Shown here: piece after piece, positions 37,689 through 45,044 of the stretch
How positions within the stretch are numbered: the stretch's first letter is position 1
Layout of the letters: each line of letters begins with the position of its first letter
DNA from: Chloroflexota bacterium
GTDB taxonomy: Bacteria; Chloroflexota; UBA6077; JACCZL01
DNA length: 45,044 bases
Reading direction: 5' to 3'
Assembly (NCBI GenBank): GCA_020850535.1
Contig: JADZEM010000006.1
Coordinates: 1 to 45,044 of the forward strand
Made by a program: the position numbers and the translations under genes
The notes under the pieces: generated by a model
Database searches by the model: none
Told to the model about the DNA's origin: nothing
What the model saw: the letters and a program-made list of their open reading frames with translations, nothing else

Positions 37689-40600
37689 TGGCCGACCGCT
37701 CCATCCTGGTGCTCAGCACCGCCGACACCGACCTGTTGACACTCAGCCACGCCGTCGAGCGTCTTCCCGAGGGCTTCCCGGCCGTCCGGGCCGTCAACCC
37801 CGCGACGCTGACCGACGTCGACGCGGCCCACGCGTTCCTCGCCGCCGAGCTGCCACGCACCGGCGTCGTCGTGATGCGGCTGCTGGGCGGCAAAAGGGCC
37901 TTCGAACACGGCTGGGACCGGCTGACCCGCGACTGCGCTGAGCGCAATGTGCCGGTCGTCGCGATCCCCGGCGACCAGGCGGCCGACCTGGACCTGCAGG
38001 CCGCCTGCACCGCGCCGGTACCAGTCGTGGCGGCCGTCGCCGAGTATCTCGCGCACGGCGGCATCGAGAACCTGGCGGCGATGCTGGCCCTGCTCGCCAA
38101 TCACGCGCTCGGAACCAGCCATCCGACTGTGCCACCGCGCGCCGTCGCCTGGGAGGGCGTCTACCACCCCGACGAGCCGGACGAGGTCGGCCTCGACGAC
38201 TACCTGGCGCGCCGCAACGTCGCCGGCCAGCCGGTCGTGGCGATCCTCTTCTACCGTGCCCACTGGATGAGCCGGAACCTCGGCTTCGTGGATGCGCTGG
38301 TGCGCGCCCTCGAAGCCGAGGGTTGCACGTCGCTGCCGATCTTCTGCCAGAGTCTCAAGGGTGGGCCGAACGGCGTCCCGGCCGTCTTCGCGGATTTCCT
38401 GCTCGACGTCGACGGGTCGGCCCGCATCGACACGGTCCTGAACACCCTGAGCTTCGCGATGAGTCAGCTTGAGGTCAAAGGCGTGACGGTGGCCAGCGGC
38501 TGGTCGGTGGCCGGCCTGGATCAACTCGACGTGCCGGTGATCCAGGCCATCGTCTCCACCAGCACCGCCGATCAGTGGGCCGAGAGCGACTCTGGCCTCA
38601 GCCCCATCGACACCGCGATGAACGTCGCCATGCCCGAGTTCGACGGCCGGATCATCGGCGTGCCGATCTCCTTCAAGCAGGAGGCCGTCGAGGACGAGCG
38701 GCTGGGCGCACGGTTGATGCGCTACGAGCCGATGCCTGACCGGATCGCCTTCACGGCGAAGCTGGCGGTGGCCTGGGCACGGCTCCGGCGCATCCCGCCA
38801 GCCGAGCGAAGAGTCGCGCTGGTGCTCAGCAACTACCCGACCAAGAACGCGCGGATCGGCAACGCCGTCGGGCTGGACACCCCGGCCTCGGTCTGGCACA
38901 TCCTGCACGCGCTGCGGGAGGCCGGCTACACGGTCGAGGATATCCCAGAGAGCGGCGACGCCCTGATCCACCAGTTGATCGATCACTGCTCCTACGATCA
39001 GGAGTTCCTGACCGAGAGTCAGATGGCGGGGGCCGGCCGCCTGACCGCCCCTGGTTACCGGCGCGCCTTCGACGGCTACGCGCCGAGCGTCCAGCAGGAG
39101 TTGCGCGACGCCTGGGGCGACCCGCCGGGCGAGGTCTACCGTGACGGCGACGCGCTGGTGATGCCCGGCCTGGAATTCGGCAACGTCTTCGTCGGGATCC
39201 AGCCGCCGCGCGGCTTTGGCGAGAACCCCATCGCCATCTACCACAGTCCCGACCTGACCCCGACGCACCACTATCTCGCCTACTACGCCTATCTGCGCGA
39301 TGTGTTCGGGGCGCATGCGGTCGTCCACATCGGCAAGCACGGCACGCTCGAATGGCTGCCGGGCAAGAGCCTCGGCCTGTCCGCCGCCTGCTATCCCGAG
39401 GTGGCGCTCGGCCCGATGCCGCACTTCTACCCGTTCATCGTCAACAACCCCGGCGAGGGCGCGCAGGCGAAGCGGCGGGCGCACGCCTGCATCGTCGATC
39501 ACCTGATCCCCGCGATGCAGACGGCGGACTCGTACAACGAGATCGTCAAGCTCGAACAACTGATGGACGAGTACTACCAGGTGCAGACGCTCGATCCGAA
39601 GAAGGCCCCGGTCGTGCGAGAGCAGATCTGGGCCGTCATCCAGGAGGCGAAGCTCGACCGCGATCTTCACCAGGACGAGCGGCCCGGCGACGACATCTTC
39701 GACAACTTCCTGCTGCACGTCGACGGCTACCTCTGCGAGCTGAAGGACGCCCAGATCCGCGACGGTCTGCACACGCTGGGGCAGGCGCCGGCCGGCGAGG
39801 AGCAGATCGGCCTGTTGCTGGCGCTGACCCGCCTCGACAACGCCGACGCGCCGAGCCTGCGCCGTTCTCTGGCGGACGCCCTCGGTCTGCCGTACCAGCA
39901 GCTGCTGGCCGACCGGGGCCAGCCGTACACCGGGCCGATCCCGCTGGCACTGTCTCGACTGAGCAACACCCCGATCCGCGGCAACGGCGACCTGATCGAG
40001 GGGTTGGAGGCGCTCGGACATGCGCTCCTCAGCCAGTTGCAGGTCGCCGACTTTCAGCCGTCCACGGTCGGGCCGCTGGTCGAGCGGACGTTCCCGGGCG
40101 ACGGCGTCGCGGTCCGCGAGGCGCTCGACTACCTGACCACGACGCTCGTCCCCAACCTGGACCGCACCACCGACGAGATCGGGAACCTGCTGCGGGGCCT
40201 GGACGGCCGGTACGTGCCGGCCGGTCCGAGCGGCGCACCGACGCGTGGGCAGGCGAACGCGCTGCCGACCGGCCGCAACTTCTACTCGGTCGATCCGAAC
40301 ACCATCCCCTCGCCCAACGCCTGGGCCACGGGCGTCGCGCTCGGGGACGCCCTGCTGGCGAAGTACCTCGACGAAGAGGGGCGGTATCCGGAGTCAGTCG
40401 GCATCGTCGTCTGGGGCACCTCGGCCATGCGGACGCACGGCGACGACGTGGCCGAGATCTTCCACCTGCTCGGCGTGCGGCCGGTCTGGCAGCGTGAGAA
40501 CCGTCGCGTGCGGGGCCTGGAGATCGTCCCGCTGGCCGAGCTTGGCCGGCCACGCATCGACGTGACGGCTCGCATCAGCGGCTTCTTCCGCGACGCCTTC

Positions 40601-41515
40601 CCGAACCTGATCCACCTGATGGACGATGCCGTCAAGATGGTGGCCGAGCTGGACGAGCCGTCCGACCAGAACTTCGTGGCGGCGCGGGTGCGGGCCGACG
40701 CCCTCCGCAAGGAAGCGGCCGGGATGTCGCGCGAGGCGGCCTGGAGAACCTCGACCTACCGCATCTTCGGGAGCAAGCCGGGCACCTACGGGGCCGGCAT
40801 CCTGCCGCTGCTGGACGAGCGCAACTGGCAGACCGACCATGACCTCGCCGCCGTCTATCAGGCCTGGGGCGCGTTCGCCTACGGGCGGGGCACGTTCGGC
40901 GCGCAAGCTCCGGACGAGTTCAAGGAGCGATTTGCCGGCATCGTGGTGGCGGCCAAGAACCAGGACAACCGCGAGCACGACATCTTCGACAGCGACGACT
41001 ACCTCCAGTATCACGGCGGGATGATCGCAACGGTCCGCGCGCTGTCGGGGCAGGATCCGAAGCAGTACTTCGGAGACTCCTCGAACCCGCTGGAGCCGAA
41101 GCAGCGCGACCTCGGAGACGAGGCTCGGCGGGTCTTCCGCACCAGGGTGGTCAACCCGAAGTGGATCGCCAGCATCAAGCGGCACGGCTACAAGGGCGCG
41201 TTCGAGATGGCGGCGACCGTTGACTACCTGTACGGCTACGACGCCACCGCCCACGTGGTGGATGACTGGATGTACGAGCGCGTCACCGACGCCTACGTCT
41301 TCGACGAAGACACCCGGCGATTCTTCGAGGAGAAGAACCCCTGGGCGCTGCGGGGGATCGCCGAGCGGCTGACCGAGGCGATGGATCGCGGGCTGTGGCA
41401 GAACCCGGACCCGGAGGTCCGCAAACGGCTCGAACAGGTCTACCTCGACATCGAGAATCAACTGGAGCTTCGCGGCGAAGCGGCCCAGGACGGCGACCAG
41501 GAGGCCGGCCGATGA
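37688..41515 (+). CDS. cobN: cobaltochelatase large subunit CobN
   Basis: A 1275-residue BchH/CobN-type subunit that binds the corrin ring and inserts cobalt with ATP from its AAA partner. The hallmark AVVHIGKHGTLEWLPGKSLGLS is at about 543-564; IHLMDDAVKMVAELDEPSDQNFV and IFGSKPGTYGAGILPLLDERNW are other conserved blocks near 975 and 1030, and the ending contains KRHGYKGAFEMAATVDYLYGYDAT. Full length and uninterrupted. GGGGG ahead of the ATG serves as ribosome site. The stop overlaps the next gene by four bases, fitting a fixed subunit ratio. Confidence 0.96.
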   Translation: MADRSILVLSTADTDLLTLSHAVERLPEGFPAVRAVNPATLTDVDAAHAFLAAELPRTGVVVMRLLGGKRAFEHGWDRLTRDCAERNVPVVAIPGDQAADLDLQAACTAPVPVVAAVAEYLAHGGIENLAAMLALLANHALGTSHPTVPPRAVAWEGVYHPDEPDEVGLDDYLARRNVAGQPVVAILFYRAHWMSRNLGFVDALVRALEAEGCTSLPIFCQSLKGGPNGVPAVFADFLLDVDGSARIDTVLNTLSFAMSQLEVKGVTVASGWSVAGLDQLDVPVIQAIVSTSTADQWAESDSGLSPIDTAMNVAMPEFDGRIIGVPISFKQEAVEDERLGARLMRYEPMPDRIAFTAKLAVAWARLRRIPPAERRVALVLSNYPTKNARIGNAVGLDTPASVWHILHALREAGYTVEDIPESGDALIHQLIDHCSYDQEFLTESQMAGAGRLTAPGYRRAFDGYAPSVQQELRDAWGDPPGEVYRDGDALVMPGLEFGNVFVGIQPPRGFGENPIAIYHSPDLTPTHHYLAYYAYLRDVFGAHAVVHIGKHGTLEWLPGKSLGLSAACYPEVALGPMPHFYPFIVNNPGEGAQAKRRAHACIVDHLIPAMQTADSYNEIVKLEQLMDEYYQVQTLDPKKAPVVREQIWAVIQEAKLDRDLHQDERPGDDIFDNFLLHVDGYLCELKDAQIRDGLHTLGQAPAGEEQIGLLLALTRLDNADAPSLRRSLADALGLPYQQLLADRGQPYTGPIPLALSRLSNTPIRGNGDLIEGLEALGHALLSQLQVADFQPSTVGPLVERTFPGDGVAVREALDYLTTTLVPNLDRTTDEIGNLLRGLDGRYVPAGPSGAPTRGQANALPTGRNFYSVDPNTIPSPNAWATGVALGDALLAKYLDEEGRYPESVGIVVWGTSAMRTHGDDVAEIFHLLGVRPVWQRENRRVRGLEIVPLAELGRPRIDVTARISGFFRDAFPNLIHLMDDAVKMVAELDEPSDQNFVAARVRADALRKEAAGMSREAAWRTSTYRIFGSKPGTYGAGILPLLDERNWQTDHDLAAVYQAWGAFAYGRGTFGAQAPDEFKERFAGIVVAAKNQDNREHDIFDSDDYLQYHGGMIATVRALSGQDPKQYFGDSSNPLEPKQRDLGDEARRVFRTRVVNPKWIASIKRHGYKGAFEMAATVDYLYGYDATAHVVDDWMYERVTDAYVFDEDTRRFFEEKNPWALRGIAERLTEAMDRGLWQNPDPEVRKRLEQVYLDIENQLELRGEAAQDGDQEAGR

Positions 41516-43563
41516 GCCAGACCACTCCCCAGGCCGCACCCGCCCCGGCCCGTCGCACTGGTCGTCCGGTGTTCCCGTTCACGGCGCTGATCGGCCAGGA
41601 ACGGATGAAGAAGGCGCTCGTTCTCAACGCCGTCAATCCCCGCCTGGGCGGCGTCTTGATCCGGGGTGAGAAGGGGACCGCCAAGTCGACGGCTGTCCGC
41701 GCCCTGGCTGGCCTGCTCCCCGAGATCCAGGTCGTCGTCGGTTGCCACTACGGCTGCGACCCGGCCGCCCCGGACGACTGGTGCGCCGACTGCCAGGAGA
41801 GACACGGGGGCCACCCGACCGCCGGCCGGCGCGTCCCCATCGTGAACCTGCCGGTCGGCGCGACCGAGGACCGGCTGACCGGCACCATCGATATCGAAGC
41901 GGCCATCAGCGAGGGCCGGCGGCGCTTCGAGCCGGGCCTGCTGGCCGCCGCCCATCGCGGCATCCTCTACGTGGACGAGGTCAACCTGCTCAACGATCAC
42001 CTTGTGGACGTGCTGCTGGACGTGGCAGCGATGGGCACGAACTATGTCGAGCGCGAGGGCATCTCGCTCTCGCACCCGGCCCAGCTGATCCTGGTCGGCA
42101 CGATGAATCCTGAGGAGGGCGACCTTCGCCCCCAGCTGCTGGACCGTTTTGCGCTGGCGGTCGAAGTGCAGGGCCTGGACAACCGCGCCGAGCGGGCCGA
42201 GGTCGTGCGGCGGCGTATCGCGTTCGAGCAGGACCCGGTCGGGTTCGTGACCCGCTGGCAGGCCGAGGAGCAGGCCGAGCAGCACCGCGTCCTGGCCGCC
42301 CGCGACCGTCTCTCGTCGGTGATCCTCGACGACCGTATGCTGGACCTGATCACCCATCTCTGCACCGATTTTGGTGTGGATGGTCTCCGGGCTGACATCG
42401 TCATGTACAAGACGGCCGTCACGCTGGCGGCCTACGCCGGACGGGGCCGCGTGGTCGAAGAGGACGTGCGTGACGCCGCCGAGCTGGCGCTGCTGCACCG
42501 CCGTCGCCGTCAGCCGTTCGAGCAGCCGCGCATGGACCCCGGCGACCTCGACCGCTCGATTGAGGAGCACCGCCAGCAGAACCCGCCGGATCTCTCGCCC
42601 GAAACGCCGCCTGAGACGACCAAAGCTTCAGCGCCGGAGCCACCCGAAACGGAGCCGCCGGCCACGCCGCCGAATCCCGACCAGCAGCCGTCCCCGCCCG
42701 ACGAGCATGTTGTCGCGGCCGGCGATCCGTACGCCGTACGGGCCATCGCCCCGCCCGCCACCCTCCGCGAAGAGCGACCGAAGCGCGCCGGCCGCCGCAG
42801 CCGCGTCCGCACGCGTGACGGCCAGGGCGCTTACGTCCGCGCCGAACCATCCGGCCCGGCCACGACCGACCTGGCGCTGGATGCCACCGTCCGCGCCGCC
42901 GCCCCGATGCAGCGCGCTCGACGCCAGCGGCAACCAGACGGCCCGGCCCTGCTGGTCAAGGCGTCCGATCTCCATGGCAAGGTCCGCGAGACGAAGGCCG
43001 GCAACATCATCCTCTTCGCCGTCGACGCCAGCGGCTCGATGGCCGCGCGCAAGCGGATGTCGGCCGCCAAGCAAGCCGTGCTGTCGCTGCTGCTCGACGC
43101 GTACCAGAAACGGGACCGGGTCGGGCTGATCTCGTTCAGGGGCGAGCGAGCCGACCTCCTGCTGCCGCCGACGACCTCGGTCGATCTGGCGGAGCGTCGG
43201 CTCCAGTCGTTGCCGACGGGCGGACGCACGCCGCTCAGTCATGCGCTACAGGTCGGCCTGCTCGCCTTCGAGAAGCACCGGCTGAACCACCCGGAGGACG
43301 TCCCCCTGCTGCTGATCGTCTCAGATGGTCGCGCCAACGTGGCGCTCGGCGGCGGCGACCCGACCGCCGAGATCCTGGCCCTGGCCGGCGAGATCCGGAC
43401 GCGCGGCATCCAGTCTGTCGTGGTGGATACCGAGAGCGGCCGCATGCGGGTCGGCGTCTGCCGGCCGCTCAGCGACGCCCTCGGCGCGACCTACCTCCCC
43501 ATCGAGCAGTTGCGAGCCGGTGGGCTGGTAGCGGCGGCCAATCTCGGTCTCGGCCGGGCCTGA
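41512..43563 (+). CDS. fused ChlI/ChlD-type AAA-VWA chelatase subunit
   Basis: A 683-residue fusion of the ATPase (BchI/ChlI-like) and adaptor (BchD/ChlD-like) subunits of a magnesium/cobalt chelatase. Residues 20-340 are AAA+: RGEKGTAKST (51-60) Walker A, ILYVDEVNLL (151-160) Walker B, VGTMNPEEG sensor region. A Cys cluster lies at 78, 82, 91 and 94 (GCHYGCD...WCADC) and could bind metal. Residues 343-450 are a Pro/Glu linker. The VWA domain has MIDAS DASGSM (505-510), the TP of GGRTPLSHAL and the DGRANV loop. Sitting between cobN and cobB, it most likely powers cobalt insertion in place of CobS/CobT-type chelatase subunits. ATGA overlap with cobN. Confidence 0.93.
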   Translation: MSQTTPQAAPAPARRTGRPVFPFTALIGQERMKKALVLNAVNPRLGGVLIRGEKGTAKSTAVRALAGLLPEIQVVVGCHYGCDPAAPDDWCADCQERHGGHPTAGRRVPIVNLPVGATEDRLTGTIDIEAAISEGRRRFEPGLLAAAHRGILYVDEVNLLNDHLVDVLLDVAAMGTNYVEREGISLSHPAQLILVGTMNPEEGDLRPQLLDRFALAVEVQGLDNRAERAEVVRRRIAFEQDPVGFVTRWQAEEQAEQHRVLAARDRLSSVILDDRMLDLITHLCTDFGVDGLRADIVMYKTAVTLAAYAGRGRVVEEDVRDAAELALLHRRRRQPFEQPRMDPGDLDRSIEEHRQQNPPDLSPETPPETTKASAPEPPETEPPATPPNPDQQPSPPDEHVVAAGDPYAVRAIAPPATLREERPKRAGRRSRVRTRDGQGAYVRAEPSGPATTDLALDATVRAAAPMQRARRQRQPDGPALLVKASDLHGKVRETKAGNIILFAVDASGSMAARKRMSAAKQAVLSLLLDAYQKRDRVGLISFRGERADLLLPPTTSVDLAERRLQSLPTGGRTPLSHALQVGLLAFEKHRLNHPEDVPLLLIVSDGRANVALGGGDPTAEILALAGEIRTRGIQSVVVDTESGRMRVGVCRPLSDALGATYLPIEQLRAGGLVAAANLGLGRA

Positions 43564-43575
43564 GGCAGCGACCCG

Positions 43576-45044
43576 GTGCTGGGACTGGTCATCGGAGGGG
43601 TTGCCAGCGGCGTCGGCAAGACGACGCTGACGCTGGGGCTGATCGGGGCGCTGCGGCAGCGCGGCCTCTCGGTCTCCCCGTTCAAGGTCGGGCCGGACTA
43701 CATCGACCCGAGCCACCATGCCCAGGCCGCCGGCCGCCCGTCGCGCAACCTCGACTCGTGGATGGTCCCCGAGGCCGCCCTGCGCGAGCTGTTCGGGCGG
43801 GCCAGCGCCCTCACCGCCGCCTCGGTGGTCGAGGGCGTCATGGGGCTGTTCGACGGGCAGACCGGCGGCGGCGAGGTGGGCAGCACGGCCCACGTGGCGA
43901 AGCTGCTCGGTCTGCCGGTCCTGCTGGTGGTGGACTCGGCGAAGGCTGCCCGCAGCGTGGCTGCGACCGTCCTCGGCTGCCGGGCGCTCGACCCGGATCT
44001 GGACATCGTCGGGGTCGTGCTGAACAACGTCGCCAGCGAGCGGCACGCGCAGATCGGTCGCGAGGCTATCGAGAGCCTGACCGACGTGCCCGTGCTGGGC
44101 TGGCTCCTGAAGGACACGATCCTGCATCAGGACGAGCGCTACCTCGGCCTCGTGCCGGCCGCCGAGCGCCGCCTGCCCGACGAGCTACTGGCCCGTGCGA
44201 CGGCCCAGGTGGCCGAGCACGTCGATCTGCCGCGACTTCTCCGGCTGATGGAACGGGCGCCCATCGCGCCCGAACCGACCGGCCTGTTTCCATCGTCGCC
44301 GGTGGCGCGGCGGGCGCGCATTGCCGTGGCGATGGACGCCGCCTTCAACTTCTACTATCAGGACAGCCTCGACCTGCTCGAAGCGTGGGGTGCGGAGCTG
44401 ACGCCGTTCAGCCCGCTCGCGGACAACCGCCTGCCCGATGACGTTGGCGCGGTCTACCTGGGCGGTGGGTTCCCGGAGCTGTTCGTCTCTGAGCTTGCAG
44501 CGAACCTGCCGATGCTCGACGCCATCCGCGAGGCCGCACGCACCGGTCTGCCGATCTACGGCGAGTGCGGCGGCCTGATGTACCTGCAGGAACGGCTGAT
44601 CGACGCCGGCGAGCGGGAACACCGCATGGCCGGCGTTTTGCCGGGCAGCAGCACGCTGGTCGGGCGACGGCTGAGCCTGGGCTACCGCGAAGCACGGGTG
44701 CGCCGGTCGTCGCCTCTCGCCGATGCCGGGCGGGTGATCCGGGCACACGAGTTCCACTGGTCGCTGTCCGACGCACCAGCCGCCGAGCAGGCTGCCTACG
44801 ACGTGCTCGGCACCGGGGGCGCAGACCGGCCTGAGGGGTTCGTCGTCGGGAAGGTGCTCGGGTCGTACCTGCACGTGCATCTTGCCACCGATCCAATGCT
44901 CGCACCGCGCTTCGTGGCGGCTGCGGCTGCCGGGGCGGCTCTCACTCCCGGGAAGGCCCTCACCCCCCGACCCCCTCTCCCTGTGCGCGGGAGAGGGGGA
45001 GACACACGAGACAGTGATTTCTCCCCCTCTCCCGCGCACAGGGA
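43576..45044 (+). CDS. cobB: cobyrinic acid a,c-diamide synthase CobB/CbiA (3' end beyond the window)
   Basis: Glutamine-dependent amidase for the a and c carboxylates of the corrin ring. The frame opens at a GTG 12 bases after the previous stop and stays open to the window edge. GGVASGVGKTTLT (7-19) is the P-loop; FKVGPDYIDPSHH (36-48), NLDSWM (58-63) and EGVMGLFDG (86-94) follow; the amidotransferase has Cys331 in YGECGGLMYL and the His of SYLHVHLATDP at about 433-443, which is where the family normally ends. The next 50 codons, from ALTPGKALTPRPP onward, are translated from an intergenic-type inverted repeat, so the tail is atypical and no stop is visible. Confidence 0.92.
   Translation, partial: MLGLVIGGVASGVGKTTLTLGLIGALRQRGLSVSPFKVGPDYIDPSHHAQAAGRPSRNLDSWMVPEAALRELFGRASALTAASVVEGVMGLFDGQTGGGEVGSTAHVAKLLGLPVLLVVDSAKAARSVAATVLGCRALDPDLDIVGVVLNNVASERHAQIGREAIESLTDVPVLGWLLKDTILHQDERYLGLVPAAERRLPDELLARATAQVAEHVDLPRLLRLMERAPIAPEPTGLFPSSPVARRARIAVAMDAAFNFYYQDSLDLLEAWGAELTPFSPLADNRLPDDVGAVYLGGGFPELFVSELAANLPMLDAIREAARTGLPIYGECGGLMYLQERLIDAGEREHRMAGVLPGSSTLVGRRLSLGYREARVRRSSPLADAGRVIRAHEFHWSLSDAPAAEQAAYDVLGTGGADRPEGFVVGKVLGSYLHVHLATDPMLAPRFVAAAAAGAALTPGKALTPRPPLPVRGRGGDTRDSDFSPSPAHR
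44978..45044. repeat. 25-bp perfect inverted repeat at the cobB 3' end
   Basis: 44978-45002 and 45020-45044 are exact reverse complements around a 17-nt loop. The arms contain CCCTGTGCGCGGGAGAG. A shorter alternative hairpin, CCCCCTCTCCC with GGGAGAGGGGG, lies within the left arm region. It may be a dispersed REP element or a terminator. The right arm ends at the last base of the window, so the repeat could extend further. Confidence 0.85.

Noticed and set aside
36815-40021. A 1068-codon open frame on the minus strand opposite cobO and cobN.
   Set aside because: Entirely antisense to clearly conserved cobN and the riboswitch; low-complexity Arg/Val/Asp composition typical of GC-rich shadow frames.
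44185-45039. Minus-strand open frame opposite cobB.
   Set aside because: Antisense to cobB, which retains P-loop and amidotransferase residues in the plus frame.

Overview
The window is a GC-rich, gene-dense bacterial chromosome segment. Gene content (EtfAB, a CobN plus ChlI/ChlD-type cobaltochelatase, a Ycf45/SpoIIIAA-like AAA protein, secreted proteins with the 'IPFWDAFQ...LGYP' motif, many GTG starts) suggests a member of the Chloroflexota. That is inference from family content; no rRNA is present to prove it. There is no phage, plasmid, transposase or CRISPR. The accessory signal is two copies of a small non-autonomous mobile element, some hairpin-rich intergenic repeats and a heptanucleotide array.

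Layout. 1-2.4 kb: hairpin repeat remnant, an ATG-containing heptamer array running into lipB, mrp and a 58-residue membrane protein. 2.4-2.8 kb: terminator, then the RNase P RNA gene. 2.9-4.7 kb: secreted cysteine-peptidase-like protein and an acetyltransferase. 4.75-6.9 kb (minus): larB, DUF402 and DUF92 operon. 7.0-12.9 kb (plus): class III aminotransferase, a FolD homologue with altered active-site residues, secreted M28 peptidase, acylphosphatase and two alpha/beta hydrolases. 13.6-15.7 kb: etfBA and a lipoprotein. 16-21 kb: envelope genes (thioredoxin-fold lipoprotein, clan GH-A glycosidase, LysM protein, serine beta-lactamase-fold protein) and an alkyltransferase-like DNA repair protein. 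21-24 kb (minus): receiver protein, tRNA-Leu(CAA), and a Rieske, Nudix, metallo-beta-lactamase and small acidic membrane protein cluster. 24.4-27.5 kb: NIPSNAP protein, Ycf45-like ATPase and GNAT protein.

27.6-31.2 kb holds cobS-cobT-cobQ (late cobalamin steps), followed by ruvC-ruvA-ruvB. After an acetyltransferase, a zinc dehydrogenase and an SGNH hydrolase, a cobalamin riboswitch (36802-36981) leads an operon of cobO, cobN, a fused ChlI/ChlD chelatase subunit and cobB. CobB is still open at the window edge, where its tail enters a perfect 25-bp inverted repeat. The two cob clusters together cover cobalt insertion, a,c-diamide formation, adenosylation, cobyric acid formation and nucleotide-loop assembly. 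Only the second has a visible riboswitch.

The most unusual feature is a 217-bp element present twice in opposite orientations (18796-19012 and 24135-24351). It has matching terminal inverted repeats, four internal hairpins and perfect but different 10-bp target duplications, so it is a recently mobile MITE with no transposase in the window. Also notable: four genes whose -10 hexamer ends 6-7 nt before the start codon (leaderless mRNAs), a recurrent extended -10 motif, and the lipB start lying inside the ATGACCC array.
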